64,000 nucleotides of DNA. Origin: Setophaga petechia (lineage: Eukaryota; Chordata; Aves; Passeriformes; Parulidae). Positions 44,342 through 56,639 of the stretch are shown here, piece after piece. How positions within the stretch are numbered: position 1 is the first letter of the stretch; the number at the start of each line of letters is the position of its first letter. The position numbers were made by a program, and so were the translations under genes. The notes under the pieces are model-generated. The model worked only from the letters and a program-made list of their open reading frames with translations, did not search any database and was not told where the DNA came from. Where the stretch lies: assembly GCA_024362935.1 (NCBI GenBank), contig JANCRA010000067.1:103501-167500 (forward strand), given 5' to 3'.

Positions 44342-44943
44342 TGTGGGAGCTCAGAATATCGCTCCCGATGTCCAGAATCACCAATGGAGCAAACCCATGG
44401 GGGGCTCGGAGGTCCTGGAATGTTCCAGGCATTCCTGGTGGCTGCACTGTGACCCTTCAGAGGGTGTGTGAGGACATGAGAGTGAGCACAGTGTGAGTGG
44501 TGGAGGGATCACACATTCTCAGGGTGAAATGTGGATTTTGGGATTTTGGTACAGGGGGGTCACGCAGACAAGATGGAGCAATTGGGGCGTGTCTCAGCTT
44601 CTTCTTTCTTCTTCTTGTCTCCCATCTCCTGTGGTGGTGCTGGCACTTGGGGGTTGGTTTGTGGTGAAGGTGCCCTTGTTACCAAGGGTGAAAGGTGTTG
44701 GGGATAAAAGGTAAATCTGATGTTCGGAGTTTTTGTTATAAAAGGACACGACCGCCCCGAGGGTGGGCAGAGCGCCCTTGGCTGCCTCGCTGGTCAGACC
44801 CCGGCTGGCAGAGAGGAAAACTCTGGGAGATAAAAATTAATGAACATTCTGAAGAGCGAAGCATTGAAGAGCCCAGACTCGTCCTTTGACCCGCGGCTGC
44901 CCCGACCCAGCCTGCGCGTGCCCCAGCACAGACAGCAGCCGGG
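44342..44943 (+). mobile_element. LTR-like element, arm 1 of a 600-bp inverted pair
   Basis: It begins TGTGGGAGCTCAG and matches the reverse complement of 45388-45991 along its whole length. It carries a TATA-like GTTATAAAAGGACACG near 44733 and GGCTGCCTCGCTGGTCAGAC, as in a retroviral LTR promoter. It ends at CAGCAGCCGGG rather than a clear CA. No retroviral coding sequence is present between or beside the arms. Confidence 0.75.
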
Positions 44944-45387
44944 GCGGGCGGATGGGGAGCTCTGGGAGCAGGAGGCCTTTCCCTCAAGGCTTCAGCTTCA
45001 TCCAGAGGGGGAAAGCAGCAAACAGGGAAGATCCCATGACAAGGTAGATGGGAGACATTGCTCACCCTCTGATGACCGACAAGTCTCAGATTTATTGATT
45101 AACAGAAACGCTTTTATAATCACAGTAATAAGGCTCATACATATTGCAAAACTAGAGCTCACTATTGGTCAGCTATAAAAAGTCAATCTCACCTTCTTCA
45201 AGATGTTTGTGGCTTCTTTTTTACCTCCTATTATCACATAATTTACCAAACAACTCCTTGCTCAAAGAAACCATGTCCTTGAATTAGGCAGCTGTTGCTT
45301 TCTCAGATGCACTTTCTCACATTTCTTTTCCCATGGACTGTGTCTCAGTAAAAAACTGCCCACACCCAGTGGTGCTGATTGTCCAAA
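44944..45387. other. Spacer between the inverted LTR-like arms
   Basis: About 444 bp containing TCAGATTTATTGATTAACAG and CATACATATTGCAAAACTAG. It may derive from another retroviral LTR or internal region, but no gene is identifiable. Confidence 0.4.
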
Positions 45388-45991
45388 CCCGGCTGCTGTC
45401 TGTGCTGGGGCACGCGCAGGATGGGTCGGGGCAGCCGCGGATCAAAGGCCGAGTCTGGACCCTTCAATGCTTCGCTCTTCAGAATGTTCATTAATTTTTA
45501 TCTCACAGAGTTTTCCTCTCTGCCAGCCGGGGTCTGACCAGCGAGGCAGCCAAGGGCGCTCTGAGCACCCTCGGGGCGGTCGTGTCCTTTTATAACAAAA
45601 GCTCCCTACATCAGATTTACCTTTTATCCCCAATACCTTTCACCCTTGGTAACAAGGGCACCTTCACCACAAACCAACCCCCAAGTGCCAGCACCACCAC
45701 AGAGGATGAGAGACAAGAAGAAGAAAGAAGAAGCTGAGACACGCCCCAATTGCTCCATCTTGTCTCCATGACCCCCCTGTACCAAAATCCCAAAATCCAC
45801 ATTTCACCCTGAGAATGTGTGATCCCTGCACCACTCACACTGTGCTCACTCTCATGTCCTCACACACACCCTCTGAAGGGTCAAAGTGCAGCCACCAGGA
45901 ATGCCTGGTGACATTCCAGGACCTCCGAGCCCCCCGTGGGTTTGCTCCATTGGTCATTCTGGACGTTGGGAGCGATTGCTGAGCTCCCACA
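45388..45991 (-). mobile_element. LTR-like element, arm 2 of the inverted pair
   Basis: The reverse complement of arm 1 with scattered substitutions and small indels: GGTAACAAGGGCACCTTCAC here against the inverse in arm 1, and the TATA-like stretch near 45590 on the minus strand. It ends GAGCTCCCACA, the inverse of the arm 1 start. Confidence 0.75.
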
Positions 45992-46144
45992 GCGATCCCT
46001 GGGGTCTCCTGTGCTCCCAGGAGATCAGATCCACCCTGTCCCTCTGCAGGGGGAGGAATGGAGGGTCTGCAGCCAGTGGGGATCTCTGGGATGTCACCCC
46101 AGGACAGCAGCTCAGGAGATTGGATGAGGAGTGGGAAATGGTGC

Positions 46145-46690
46145 TCCTGGTGGGATGGGGAATATCACGGAATCCCAGAATTCCAGGCTGGTGTTGGAAT
46201 ATCACAGAATCCCAGAATTCCAGGCTGGTGTTGGAATATCACAGAACACCAGAATTCCAGGTTGGTGTTGGAATATCACAGAATCCCAGAATTCCAGGTT
46301 GGTGTTGGAATATCACAGAATTCCAGGCTGGTGTTGGAATATCACAGAATCCCAGAATTCCAGATTGGTGTTGGAATATCACAGAACACCAAAATTCCAG
46401 GCTGGTGTTGGAATATCACAGAATCCCAGAATTCCAGGCTGGTGTTGGAATATCACAGAACACCAAAATTCCAGGTTGGTGTTGGAATATCACAGAATCC
46501 CAGAATTCCAGGCTGGTGTTGGAATATCAGAGAACCCCAGAATTCCAGGCTGGTGTTGGAATATCACAGAATCCCAGAATTCCAGGCTGGTGTTGGAAGG
46601 ACCTTAGGGATGCTCTTGCTCCAGCCAGGGACACCTACCCCTGTCCCTGTGTGCTCCAAGCCCGGTCCAACCTGGCCCTGGGCTGGTGGC
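46145..46690 (-). mobile_element. CR1 LINE 3' end with an expanded 37-bp tail array
   Basis: About twelve units of GGAATATCACAGAATCCCAG, AATTCCAGGCTGGTGTT (46145-46590) lead into GGAAGGACCTTAGGGATG and CCAACCTGGCCCTGGG, which is minus-oriented CR1. The units extend the CR1 3' terminal region. Confidence 0.88.
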
Positions 46691-46914
46691 AGCTGCTAAA
46701 AACTCATCCATTTGGAAAATATTCCTGCTGTCCTAGGAATAAAACCAAGCTGATTTTTGTTTATTGTAATGTTCAGGATGCCAGGGACTCGTGAGCTTCA
46801 AATGTTTTTTTTTCCTGATTCTGGCCCAACTTTTGGGTCTGTTTTCTTGGGTTTCATTGGTGGGTGCTCAGCTGCAGGGAATCAGAGGAATTGGGTGGGA
46901 TGGGTGGGTTTGTA

Positions 46915-47178
46915 GATGGAATGGTTTGGGCTGGAAGGGAATTTAGGGATCATCCCAGTGCCACCCTGCCATGGCAGGGACACCTCCCACTGTCCCAGGG
47001 TGCTCCAGCCTGGCCTTGGGCACTGCCAGGGATCCAGGGGCAGCCACAGCTGCTCTGGGAATTCCATCCCAGCCAGGAATTCCCAATCTCCCACCCATCC
47101 CTGCCCTCTGGCAGTGGCAGCCATTCCCTGTGTCCTGTCCCTCCATCCCTTGTCCCCAGTCCCTCCCCAGCCTTGGGG
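46915..47178 (-). mobile_element. CR1 LINE 3' fragment, minus orientation
   Basis: GGTTTGGGCTGGAAGGGAAT, GCCATGGCAGGGACACCTCC, CCACAGCTGCTCTGGGAATT and CTGTCCCTCCATCCCTTGTC are present in order. It stops at CAGTCCCTCCCCAGCC. Confidence 0.92.
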
Positions 47179-48355
47179 AAGGAGTGGGGATCCCCCAGGA
47201 TGAGTGACTGGAATTTCCTGTCCCAGGTGAGTTCCTGGCATGGATTTCTCTCCCCAAATCCATGTCTGACCATGGAATGGCCACCTTGGGCCAGCCCAAA
47301 GTCCCTCCTTGCCTCCCTGCTGGCTCCTGGAGGTGGGAATGGGACAGGGCAGGTGTCCACTGCTCTTCTCCCAAATAATCCATGTCCAGAGGTGGTGGAG
47401 CTGCAGATCCATCTGCTTTTGGAATCCTGCTGGTTTCAGGCATCCATGGATTCTCTGGCAAGGAATTTGTGCTGGATATTCCAGCTGCTGGTTTAATTTC
47501 ATCCTCTCTGTTCTTCCACTGAAGCCAGAAATGACCAATCCCTTCTCCCTTTGTCTTTTCCCCTCCATCATCTCTCATCAATCCATCCTCAATCCTTCCA
47601 TTGTTAATCATTCCTCATATCCCTTTTTTTTTTTTTTTATTTTAATCTTTGCCTTTATCCCAAAGGATTTTTCCATCTTTATTGTGGTTTTCAGGCCTTG
47701 TTTGGCTGTTGGAGCTGCCGTGACCAGAAATGTTTGGCAGCAATGCCCTGACAGGAAAGGGGATGTTTTCCTCATCCCATTCCAGCGTCAGCATCACACG
47801 CTCACACCTGCACTGGCCCCTATTCCCAAAAATTCCAGCCTGCTTTAATCAGATTAATGGAGCAGGCAGAAAGCCCCACCCTTTAATTAAATTTAATTAA
47901 ATGAAAATGTTACATCCCAATCAAGTCCATTGTTTTCCCTTGCTTGTACACAAGCCCGAATCCCCTGGAGGCAGGAACAACACATTCCCAAAGATTTTCC
48001 AGGAATGCTTTGTGGAGGTGATTGTTGACCAAGGGGAGCTGTGGATTGTTCTCACAGTTTACTGGGAGCTGGAGCTGAGTGTCTGGAACATTCCTTGGCA
48101 CAAACAATTTGCTAAAATTGGTGCAGCCATCCAGACTTCTGGCTGAGGGTGGGAAAGATCCGGCGTCTCCTCGGATCCATAGTTTGGTGAGTGTGAGCAG
48201 CACAACTGCTCTTGCCTTAAAATTCCTTGTGGGTGCCTCAGGGAGCTTTTGGTGAGGGGGAAAAGGCTGTAATGTCCCAGATCAGCAATATTTGAGATTT
48301 TATCTGATTGTAAAGTCAGGGGCAGCCAGAGGAGACTTTAATCTGCTCAGGGAAT
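47179..48355. other. Unique sequence
   Basis: A poly-T run is near 47622. TTTAATTAAATTTAATTAAA is near 47882. No exon or element was recognised. Confidence 0.4.
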
Positions 48356-48356
48356 C

Positions 48357-48520
48357 CTGGAATGGTTTGGGTTGGGAGAAACCTTAAATCCCATCTGTTC
48401 CCACCCCTGCCATGGCAGGGACACCTCCCACTGTCCCAGGGTGCTCCAGCCTGGCCTTGGGCACTGCCAGGGATCCAGGGGCAGCCACAGCTGCTCTGGG
48501 AATTCCAATCCACCTTCCCA
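48357..48520 (-). mobile_element. CR1 LINE 3' tail, minus orientation
   Basis: GGAATGGTTTGGGTTGGGAG, GGCAGGGACACCTCCCACTG and GGGGCAGCCACAGCTGCTCT are present. It is truncated after about 160 bp. Confidence 0.9.
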
Positions 48521-48711
48521 GCCAGGAATTCCTTGTCTGGATATAGTAAATTGGGAGAATCTTCCCAGGAAAGCCCCAGCAGCTCCCCAGGCCTTGGTTC
48601 ACCTTTGGTCTCACAGACATTTCCATGGAACTCTGGAATTTCAGAGCTTCTCCTTCCTGGTTTGGGAATGTGGCCCAGTGAGGCACTTTAAAGGATGGAA
48701 TTGCCAAGGAA

Positions 48712-49075
48712 TCATGGAATGGTTTGGGTTGGGAAAGATCCTAAAGCCCATCCAGTGCCACCCCTGCCATGGCAGGGACACCTCCCACTGTCCCAGGGTG
48801 CTCCAGCCTGGCCTTGGGCACTGCCAGGGATCCAGGGGCAGCCACAGCTGCTCTGGGAATTCCATCCCAGCCAGGAATTCCCAATTCCCAATCTCCCACC
48901 CATCCCTGCCCTCTGGCACTGGGAGCCATTCCCTGTGTCCTGTCCCTCCATCCCTTGTCCCCAGTCCCTCTCCAGCTCTCCTGGAGCCCCTCCAGGCCCT
49001 GCCAGGGGCTCTGAGCTCTCCCTGGAGCTTCTCCTCATCAGGATGAGCATTCCCAGCTTTCTCAGGAATTTTCCA
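48712..49075 (-). mobile_element. CR1 LINE 3' fragment, minus orientation
   Basis: ATGGAATGGTTTGGGTTGGG, CCCATCCAGTGCCACCCCTG and the same CR1 order through CCTGGAGCTTCTCCTCATCA. It lies about 200 bp beyond the shorter copy in the same orientation. Confidence 0.92.
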
Positions 49076-49865
49076 GGCCCTTCCCAGCTCTCTTCACTTC
49101 CCTGGATGCGCTGGTGGAAACTGGAGCTCCTGCTCCTTCCCATCTCTCCCATTCCTTCATTCCCTCAAGGAGAAGACCCATCCTGTGTTTGCTGGAATCT
49201 CCAATTCCACTTCTCCATGTCCTGGAATTCTGTTGCTTTATCCCTCTCTTCAGAACTCTTAAGATTGTCTTTAAAACCATCAGAATTTTTAGCAACAAAA
49301 TCCCAAGATTTTGGGTTTTGGTGGCAGCATTCCCAAAACTTCCTTGGTGCTTGCAGCAGCTGGGAATACACTTCTGACTCCCAAAGAAATCTGAAGTTTT
49401 CCTTGGATTCTGAGAGTTGGAATTTTCCCAGAAAAAGAACAAAGCAAAACATAAATATTCCAAACCTTTTTATTTATTTTTATTTTTTTTTTAAGAGGGG
49501 GAAATTCTGTTTATTTTGTGTTTTCTTTGTTGCCCCTGCTCTGTTTGGAATCCTGAGTGTTTGAGGTGCTCCAGCCCCTGCTTATCTGGGAACGTGTCCC
49601 AGGGATTTCTGTGGGAATGCTGATGCTCTCACACGTGCTTGGAAAGGCTCTGTGGAACAAAGATAAAGGGAAAATCAAATAACCTGAGGATGAATTCCAC
49701 TGTCTGAAAAGGATTTCAGGACCTTCCACCTCGTGCCACCCGTGTGTCCACTGAAACAAAAATTTTAGTCTCATTTTCTACATTTTGTCTCCTTTTTATC
49801 TGCCGAAATTGAAGGAAAATTTCTTTCTGCTTTTGTCCTATTTTTACTAATTTAAATTTAAAATT
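49076..49865. other. Unique AT-rich sequence
   Basis: No exon, element or tandem repeat was recognised; T-rich tracts lie around 49470-49490. Confidence 0.4.
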
Positions 49866-49867
49866 TT

Positions 49868-49938
49868 CATTATTATTATTATTATCATTATTATCATTAT
49901 TATTATTATTACTATCATTATTATTATTATTATTATTG

Positions 49939-49997
<59 letters not shown>

Positions 49998-49998
49998 T
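49868..49998. repeat. ATT trinucleotide microsatellite
   Basis: TTATTATTATT with rare ATC and GTT interruptions over about 130 bp; the last 60 bp are pure. Confidence 0.97.
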
Positions 49999-50639
49999 TA
50001 TTTATTTAAATCAGGTTAAACCTCAGGAGTTTTTATGGATGAAGGCCCGACTTCAGGAACATCCTTCCCAATTTTTTGTTCTAAGGAAGATGAGGCAAAA
50101 TGTGCTTGAGAAAGGTTTGGATTGGGTTTATCCCTGATGGCTGGGAGAGGGTGGAGAGGCACTGGAAGGGATTTCCCAGGGAATTGGGACATTCCCAAGG
50201 CTCCAGAACAACAGGAATATTTGGAGAACACCCTCAGGGTGGGATTGTTGGGGTGTCTGTGCAGGGCCAGGACTGGGACTGGATGATCCCTGCCCAGCTC
50301 AGGAAATCCCACAATTCCACAATTCCATGACAATCCTGCTCCCATTCCGTTTCTAAACCCCAATTCCCGGGCACAAACACCCTGAGCCTCAAGGGGACCT
50401 TTGGATTTCTGGGAATTTTCTCATGGAAAGGGTTGTCCAGCCCTGGCTGGGGTGGAATCCCCATTCCTGGAAGGATTGAAAATCCATGTGGATGTGGCAC
50501 TTGACAGTGTTGGATGATTGGACCCAAAAAAAGCTTTTCCAACCTCAACAATTCCCTGATTTTTTCCATGTTCAGGCCTGACACCATTCTCATGGCGTTA
50601 TGATATTTTTCAGGGAAAGTCACCAGTTTTTTGGGATCA

Positions 50640-51290
50640 ATGCCTGGAATATCCAGGAAATTTCTTTCCAGAAGAAAGGATGGGACACCCAAGCCCTCCT
50701 TGTTAAGGCAGAAGTTTAACGAGGTTTGAGCAGGGTTGGTTTGTGTGGAATTAGGAATGAAGGGATGGATTCAGGAATGCCAAGGAAATGGGGAAAAAAA
50801 ACCCCCAAAAAAATAAAGGAGAGAAGAGATTTTGAATTTGGAAAAGGAATTTTTTTTGCTGCCACATTGGAATTTTAGTGGAATTTATCCACTCACAAAT
50901 CTCATCCTTGCAGTACCTGATGCTCTTTTCTCCAATCTTTTGGGGAAAAAAGATTGGGGAATTGGGGGAATTGGGGAATATTCTCCAATCTTTTGGGGTG
51001 AATGCCAGGAATATCCAGGAAATTTCTTTCCAGAAGAAAGGATGGGACACCCAAGCCCTCCTTGTTAAGGCAGAAGTTTAATGAGGTTTGAGCAGGGTTG
51101 GTTTGTGTGGAATTAGGAATGAAGGCATGGATTCAGGAATGCCAAAGAAATGGGGAAAAAAATGAAAAGATAGAAGAGATTTTGAACACGGAAAATGAAT
51201 TTTTTTGCAGCCACATTGAATTTTAGTGGAATTTCTCCACTCACAAATCTCATCCTTGCAGTACCTGATGCTCTTTTCTCCAAATCCCAA
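50640..51290. repeat. Two tandem copies of the dispersed 200-bp segment, within a longer duplication
   Basis: AATTTCTTTCCAGAAGAAAG, CCCAAGCCCTCCTTGTTAAG, GGTTTGAGCAGGGTTGGTTT and ATCCACTCACAAATCTCATC recur about 360 bp apart (50660-50935 and 51020-51275). The right part also occurs at 43395-43590. The family is unrecognised. Confidence 0.88.
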
Positions 51291-52785
51291 ATCCTGGCTG
51301 CTTTCTCAGCGTGACAGATTCCAGTGTTGGCACTGGAGGGGTCCAAAAAGGGAAAGTGTGGCTTGTTCTCCAAGGAGGAAATATTGGTGAGGCTCCTGGA
51401 ATGTGAAAACATCCCAAAACTTTATAAAAGAGGATTAAAACTCCGGGGGAAAGAGCCTTGAGCTTTGCAGGAAGCAAAACAATTCCAGTGGGAGCCAGCA
51501 AGGGAGAGCCATGAAAATAAAATTGTCTGTTTGTCCTGCAAACTGAGGGAGCTTGGAAATAGTAAAAACTTCACAAAATCACTTTGGAACTTCACAATTC
51601 CTGATCATGGGAATGTTCTGGGAATATTAAAAAAAAAAAAAACAAAAACAAAAAACAAAAAACCACCAAAAAACCACCAAAAAACCACCAAAACCCCCAA
51701 AATAATGCAAAACAAAAAACCCCAAAAAACCAGAGCAAAAAAAGAGGGATTTTTTTGCTCCTTGAAAAAAATTGAAGAAATTTAAAGTTTATCATGTCTG
51801 ACCCTCTGTGTCTGAGGTTTTTATGGAAAATAATTTACTCTGTTTCATAAGGAATATAGATAAAGTGGAAAAGTTTTCTGGAAGAAATTGGAGGAACGAG
51901 GATTAAGTGGAATTTTTTATTTGGGCTTGAGTGTAGAAGGGAATTTTGTCAGATTAAAATTTTGGTAGATCAATATTTAATAAAGGATGGATAAAAATGG
52001 ATATTTGGCCTCAATTAGGAAAAATCTGGGACACAAAGAAAAGAAATGGAGGCACAAAACTGATTTATGGCTGGTGGCAGTGGATACTGGGGAATGTGGA
52101 GAATTCCAGAAGTGGGAAGAAGTCTGGGAATTCGATGGAGATTGCTCAGAGGGGTGGTGAGCTCATGACCAGCCTGGAATTGCTGATGGCTCCAGATCTC
52201 CTGCCCCATGCCCAGAAAAGCTGGGAATTCCCTCCAGGGATGTTCTCTGTGTGAAGCCAATGATTTGGAGGAAATCTCAGGAATTCTCCTTACACCAGGA
52301 ATGGGGAGGGATGCTTGGCCAGGAAAGTGGGAAATTCCACAAGGTCCCAAATTTGGGGGTTTTGAACAATTCCAAAGCTCCAGGCAAATGGAAATCCCAA
52401 TGTCCAGCCAAATGGATGGCATTGCAAAACTCATCTTTAAGCTGCTCCTAAGTGAGCCAAGCTTAGCTGCATAAATTAACCCAATTAATTTGGGCTGAAA
52501 TGATAATTTAAATAATTGCAGAAACACCTAAAGCAGGATTTTCAAGAATTAAAATAAATTTAAGCCAAAATAGCTTGGAGAGAGTGGGAAGTGTCCATGA
52601 ATAATTCCCAACTCCTGGTTGCTTCCTACTTTTCATCCCTGAGCAGTTTAATTTAATATTAGGGCAACATTAATTAATATTAGGAAAAAAGAACCATATT
52701 TTATTAATATTCATGATCCACCCCTTCCCAGAGAAGATGAGCAGCCCTCATTTGAAGTCAGGGAGGTTGGGGCTGGGTCACCACT
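51291..52785. other. Unique sequence with A-rich tract
   Basis: A low-complexity AAAACCACCAAAAAACCACC stretch is near 51655-51720. No exon or mobile element was recognised. Confidence 0.4.
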
Positions 52786-52789
52786 GACC

Positions 52790-54115
52790 TGGAATGGGAA
52801 TCATTGAACATGGAGATCATTCCAACCTTGGATTTGACACCTGGATCACCACACACCTGGAATGGGAATCATTGAACATGGAGATCATTCCAACCTTGGA
52901 TTTCACACCTGGATCTCCACAGACCTGGAATAGGAATCATTGAACATGGAGAACATTCCAGAAATGGATTTCACACCTGGGTTGCCACAAACCTGGAATG
53001 GGAATCATTGCACATGGAGAACTTATTCCAGACATGGATTTCACACCTGGATCTTCTCAGACCTGGAATTGGAATCATAGAACATGGAGATCATTCCAGA
53101 CATGGATTTCACACCTGGATGACCACAGACCTGGAATGGGAATCATTGCATGGAGATCATTCCAGACTTGGATTTCACACCTGGATCTCCACACACCTGG
53201 AATGGGAATTATTGCACATGGAGATCATTCCAGACATGGATTTTACACCTGGATCACCACAAACCTGGAATGGGAATCATTGCACATCCCAGCCAAGGAT
53301 TTCCTATCTGAATGGACACAACCTGGCAGGGAATCATTGCTCATGGAAGTCATTCCAGATATGGATTTGACACACCTGGATCATCACAGATCTGGAATGG
53401 GAATCATTGCTCATGGAGGTCATTCCAGACATGGATTTGACAGCTGAGTTGTCACAAACCTGGAATGGGAATCGTTGCACATCCCAGCCAAGGGTTTCCT
53501 ACCTGAATGACCAAGACCTGGAATGGGAATCATTGCTCATGGAAGTCATTCCAGACTTGGATTTGACACCTGGATCACCACAGACCTGGAATGGGAATCA
53601 TTGCTCGTGGAGATCATTCCAGACATGGATTTCCTACCTGGATCACCACACACCTGGAATGGGAATCATTGCTCGTGGAGATCATCTCAGCCAAGGATTT
53701 CCTACCTGGATCACCACAGACCTGGAAGGAGGTCACTGCATGAGAAGTCATTCCAGGATTGGGCTTCCTGCCTGGATCATCACACACCTGGAATGGGAAT
53801 CACTGCACATGGAGATCATTCCAGACATGGATTTCACACCTGGATCACCACAAACCTGGAATGGAATCATTGCATGTGGAGGTCATTCCAGACATGGTTT
53901 TCTTACCTGGGTTGCCACAAACCTGGAATGGGAATCATTGCACATCCCAGCCGAGGATTTCCTGCATGGATGGACACGACCTGGCAGGGAATCATTGCTC
54001 ATGGAAGTCATTCCAGATATGGATTTGACACCTGGATCTTCCCATACCTGGAAGGGAATCCCTGCATGGAGAGGTCATTCCAGCCATGGATTTGACACCT
54101 GGATCACCCCAGGCC
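52790..54115. repeat. About 60-bp minisatellite, roughly 22 copies
   Basis: The unit is ACCTGGAATGGGAATCATTG, CACATGGAGATCATTCCAGA, CATGGATTTCACACCTGGAT, with CACCACAA or CATCCCAGCC variants. Open frames of up to 327 codons are repeat-derived. Confidence 0.96.
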
Positions 54116-55055
54116 AGCCCAGTTCTGTGGTTCCTTATGAACATCCCATCTTTTCTCTGGAGAACTTGGAATATCCAGAAAGGAAAGGAAACCGCTCTGG
54201 GTGTTCAAGTTCAGGGACTGGAGATAGGAAATTCCAGGCTCTGCTCTGGGAGGTGCAAATCCCTGGAATGCTGTGCCATCCCTCAACGTTCCCACCAACA
54301 TTCTTCAGACCAGAATGTGAATTTTTGAGCTCCCTCACTCCTGCACATAATTCCCATTTCATGAGGCTCAGGTGTTCCAGGATGAGATGAATCCCCCTCG
54401 TGTTCCCTTGGTGTCATGGATTGCAGGGATGCTGGCTGGATCCCCTGGCATTCCCAGGAATGCAGGGATTTACAGCTCCCATTACCTTCCAGAGGAGTTG
54501 AGGGCTGTGCTCCTCACCAGAACCTGCTCCCAGTTTGTGGCCGTGGCCCTCCAGCCCCACTAATGATCCCAGAAAATCTTTGGGATTGTTCCCAGTCACC
54601 TGGGCTCACTGGGAGTCATGCAGGGAGTCTGGGCAACAAAAATCCTTTCTTGCATCTGGCTTTAATTACCTTTGGTTTTAATTACCTTTGGTTTTAATTA
54701 AGTTTGATCTCAATAATGTGGAAAAAGCAGCTTTTCATGGAGGTTTGTTTTCCACACGGGGAAAAATTGCATTCCAATTATCCCATCCCATCACCTGCAG
54801 CCTCTGAGGGGCTTTGTCCAATGCCACTGGAATTCCCTGGAGGGACCACGGAGATGATCCTGGGAAATTCCCCATCCTCTTATTCCCCTTGGATTCACTG
54901 CAAAGTCCTCCCTCTCTCTGATTTTTTGATTCCAGTGGGTGATAATTCCTCACTGGGACAAAAATTCCAGTTGGATTTAAGGATCTCAGTGGATTTGAGA
55001 GCTGGAGGGAGCAGATGGAGTTTAGGATTCTCCAGGGAGATTTGTGGTCTTAAAG
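54116..55055. other. Unique sequence
   Basis: A short AATTACCTTTGGTTTT triplication is near 54665-54700. Otherwise nothing was recognised. Confidence 0.4.
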
Positions 55056-55059
55056 GGGG

Positions 55060-55290
55060 CTTGGAAAAAAGAGGGAGAGGGATTTTTAACCAGGCAGGTG
55101 GTGACAGGAAAAATGGGAATGGTTTTAAATTAAAAGAGGGAAGATTTAGATTGGAAGTTAGGGGGAAATTCCTCCTTGTGAGGCCCTGGATACCCCTGGA
55201 AGTGTCCAAGGCCAGGTTGGACAAGGCTTGGAGCAGCCTGGGACAGTGGAAGGTGTTGGGGTTGGAATGAGATGGATCCCTCACATTCCC
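55060..55290 (+). mobile_element. CR1 LINE 3' fragment, plus orientation, internally deleted
   Basis: AGATTTAGATTGGAAGTTAG, GGAAATTCCTCCTTGTGAGG, GTGTCCAAGGCCAGGTTGGA and CTTGGAGCAGCCTGGGACAG follow CR1 order; the usual segment between the GTGAGG and CCTGGA parts is shortened. It differs from most copies here in reaching the upstream GGTTTTAAATTAAAAGAGG region. Confidence 0.88.
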
Positions 55291-56635
55291 GGATTTTTAA
55301 GCTTGGTGATGTTCCCTCAAATTATCCAATTCTGCATCATCCTCCAGCTTCTCCCTCCTGCTTCTTCCCTAATATTCCAACCTTTTTCCTGGTGTTATTT
55401 GGGCACAATCCCACATGTCCCATGGGGATTTTCTCCTGTTCCTTTTCCAGTCTCCATGGCAGCCAGATCTGGAGTAGAGCTGTGGGATTTGTGTGGGATT
55501 TGTGTGGGATTTTTGTGGGATCAGGTCCTTGGCCACACCAGTGACTGGGAATTGTCCCTTTCCAGCCCCTCTGGGGACATTCCCATGGATCAGGCTGAGC
55601 AGGAGCAGGATTTGGAGTTTGTATCCAGCTCCAGGATTATTGGGCAGATATTTAGGGATATCAAAATCCATTGGTGAATTCCTGGAGAGTTGTCCTGTGG
55701 AGGATCCCCAAGCAGGGATTTAGGAGAGACTCAGCTTCTTTGTGGATTTGCCTTTGCAGGATTGACCACCAAAATAATGGAATTTTAGGAAAATTTATTT
55801 TGAAAAAGACCCTTCAAATCTTCAAACTCAACATTCCCCAAGTGCCTGAAGGATATTTGGGAATCAAAGTGTCCCCTGACCCTCCAGAACCTACAGATTT
55901 TTGCTCTCCAATATAACCAGGAGAAAATTCCAAGTGCTGCATAAATTCCCAGTCATGACTTGGATGATTTCACACTCCATGGATTTTGAGAGCTTGGATT
56001 TGATGTTCCATTGTCCCTTTTGGACACAAATTCCACAGGGGGACAAATGTCTGCTCTGGGAATGTGCTGCCTCTCCAAGTGGGAGCAGTTCCAGCTCTTC
56101 CCAGACATTATGGAAAAATCTGTGACCTCCTAAGGCTTCTCCCAGGCTGCTCATGGATGAAGATTCCCTCAATCCTAAAACCTTCCAATCCTCTCATATT
56201 TCCTGGATAGGGAAAATCCCATTCCCTGAATCCTGTGGCATTCCTGTGGTGGTGCTCTCCAATTCCTGCTTCCACAGGGTGTGGAAAAGCTTTTCCTTCT
56301 CTCAGGGTTTCATTTCCCCCACTGTTTTATTTGTGGTGTCTTTGCCACAAATGTGAGATGTGTGTCCAGAACATTCCCTGACTCAGGGATTTCACTCCTT
56401 GTCCCAGAATTATCAAATCCCAAGTTGGTTGGGATCTTAAGGATCTTAAAGATCAGAAGCTGTTTCCAGACTCCCAGAAGGGGTCAGTCTTTCCCAAGGA
56501 TTTGTGGGGAATTGCCCAACTCTTCCAGAGGGAAACGCAGAGCCTGGATGGATAAAATTTGGGAATAGCAGGAGCGGCTGCAGCCTCAGGTGAAACCGAG
56601 CTCATTGCAAGTGGGAACTCACCCGGATAATTGGA
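55291..56635. other. Unique sequence
   Basis: A short tandem GTGTGGGATTT repeat is near 55490-55520. No exon or element was recognised. Confidence 0.4.
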
Positions 56636-56639
56636 CAAA

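Noticed and set aside
44342..45991. A complete endogenous provirus between two LTRs
   Set aside because: The arms are inverted rather than direct, and the 444-bp spacer has no gag, pol or env-like frame.
53407..54390. 327-codon plus-strand frame
   Set aside because: Most of it is the 60-bp CACCTGGAATGGGAATCATTG array; the remainder is unique sequence without family similarity.
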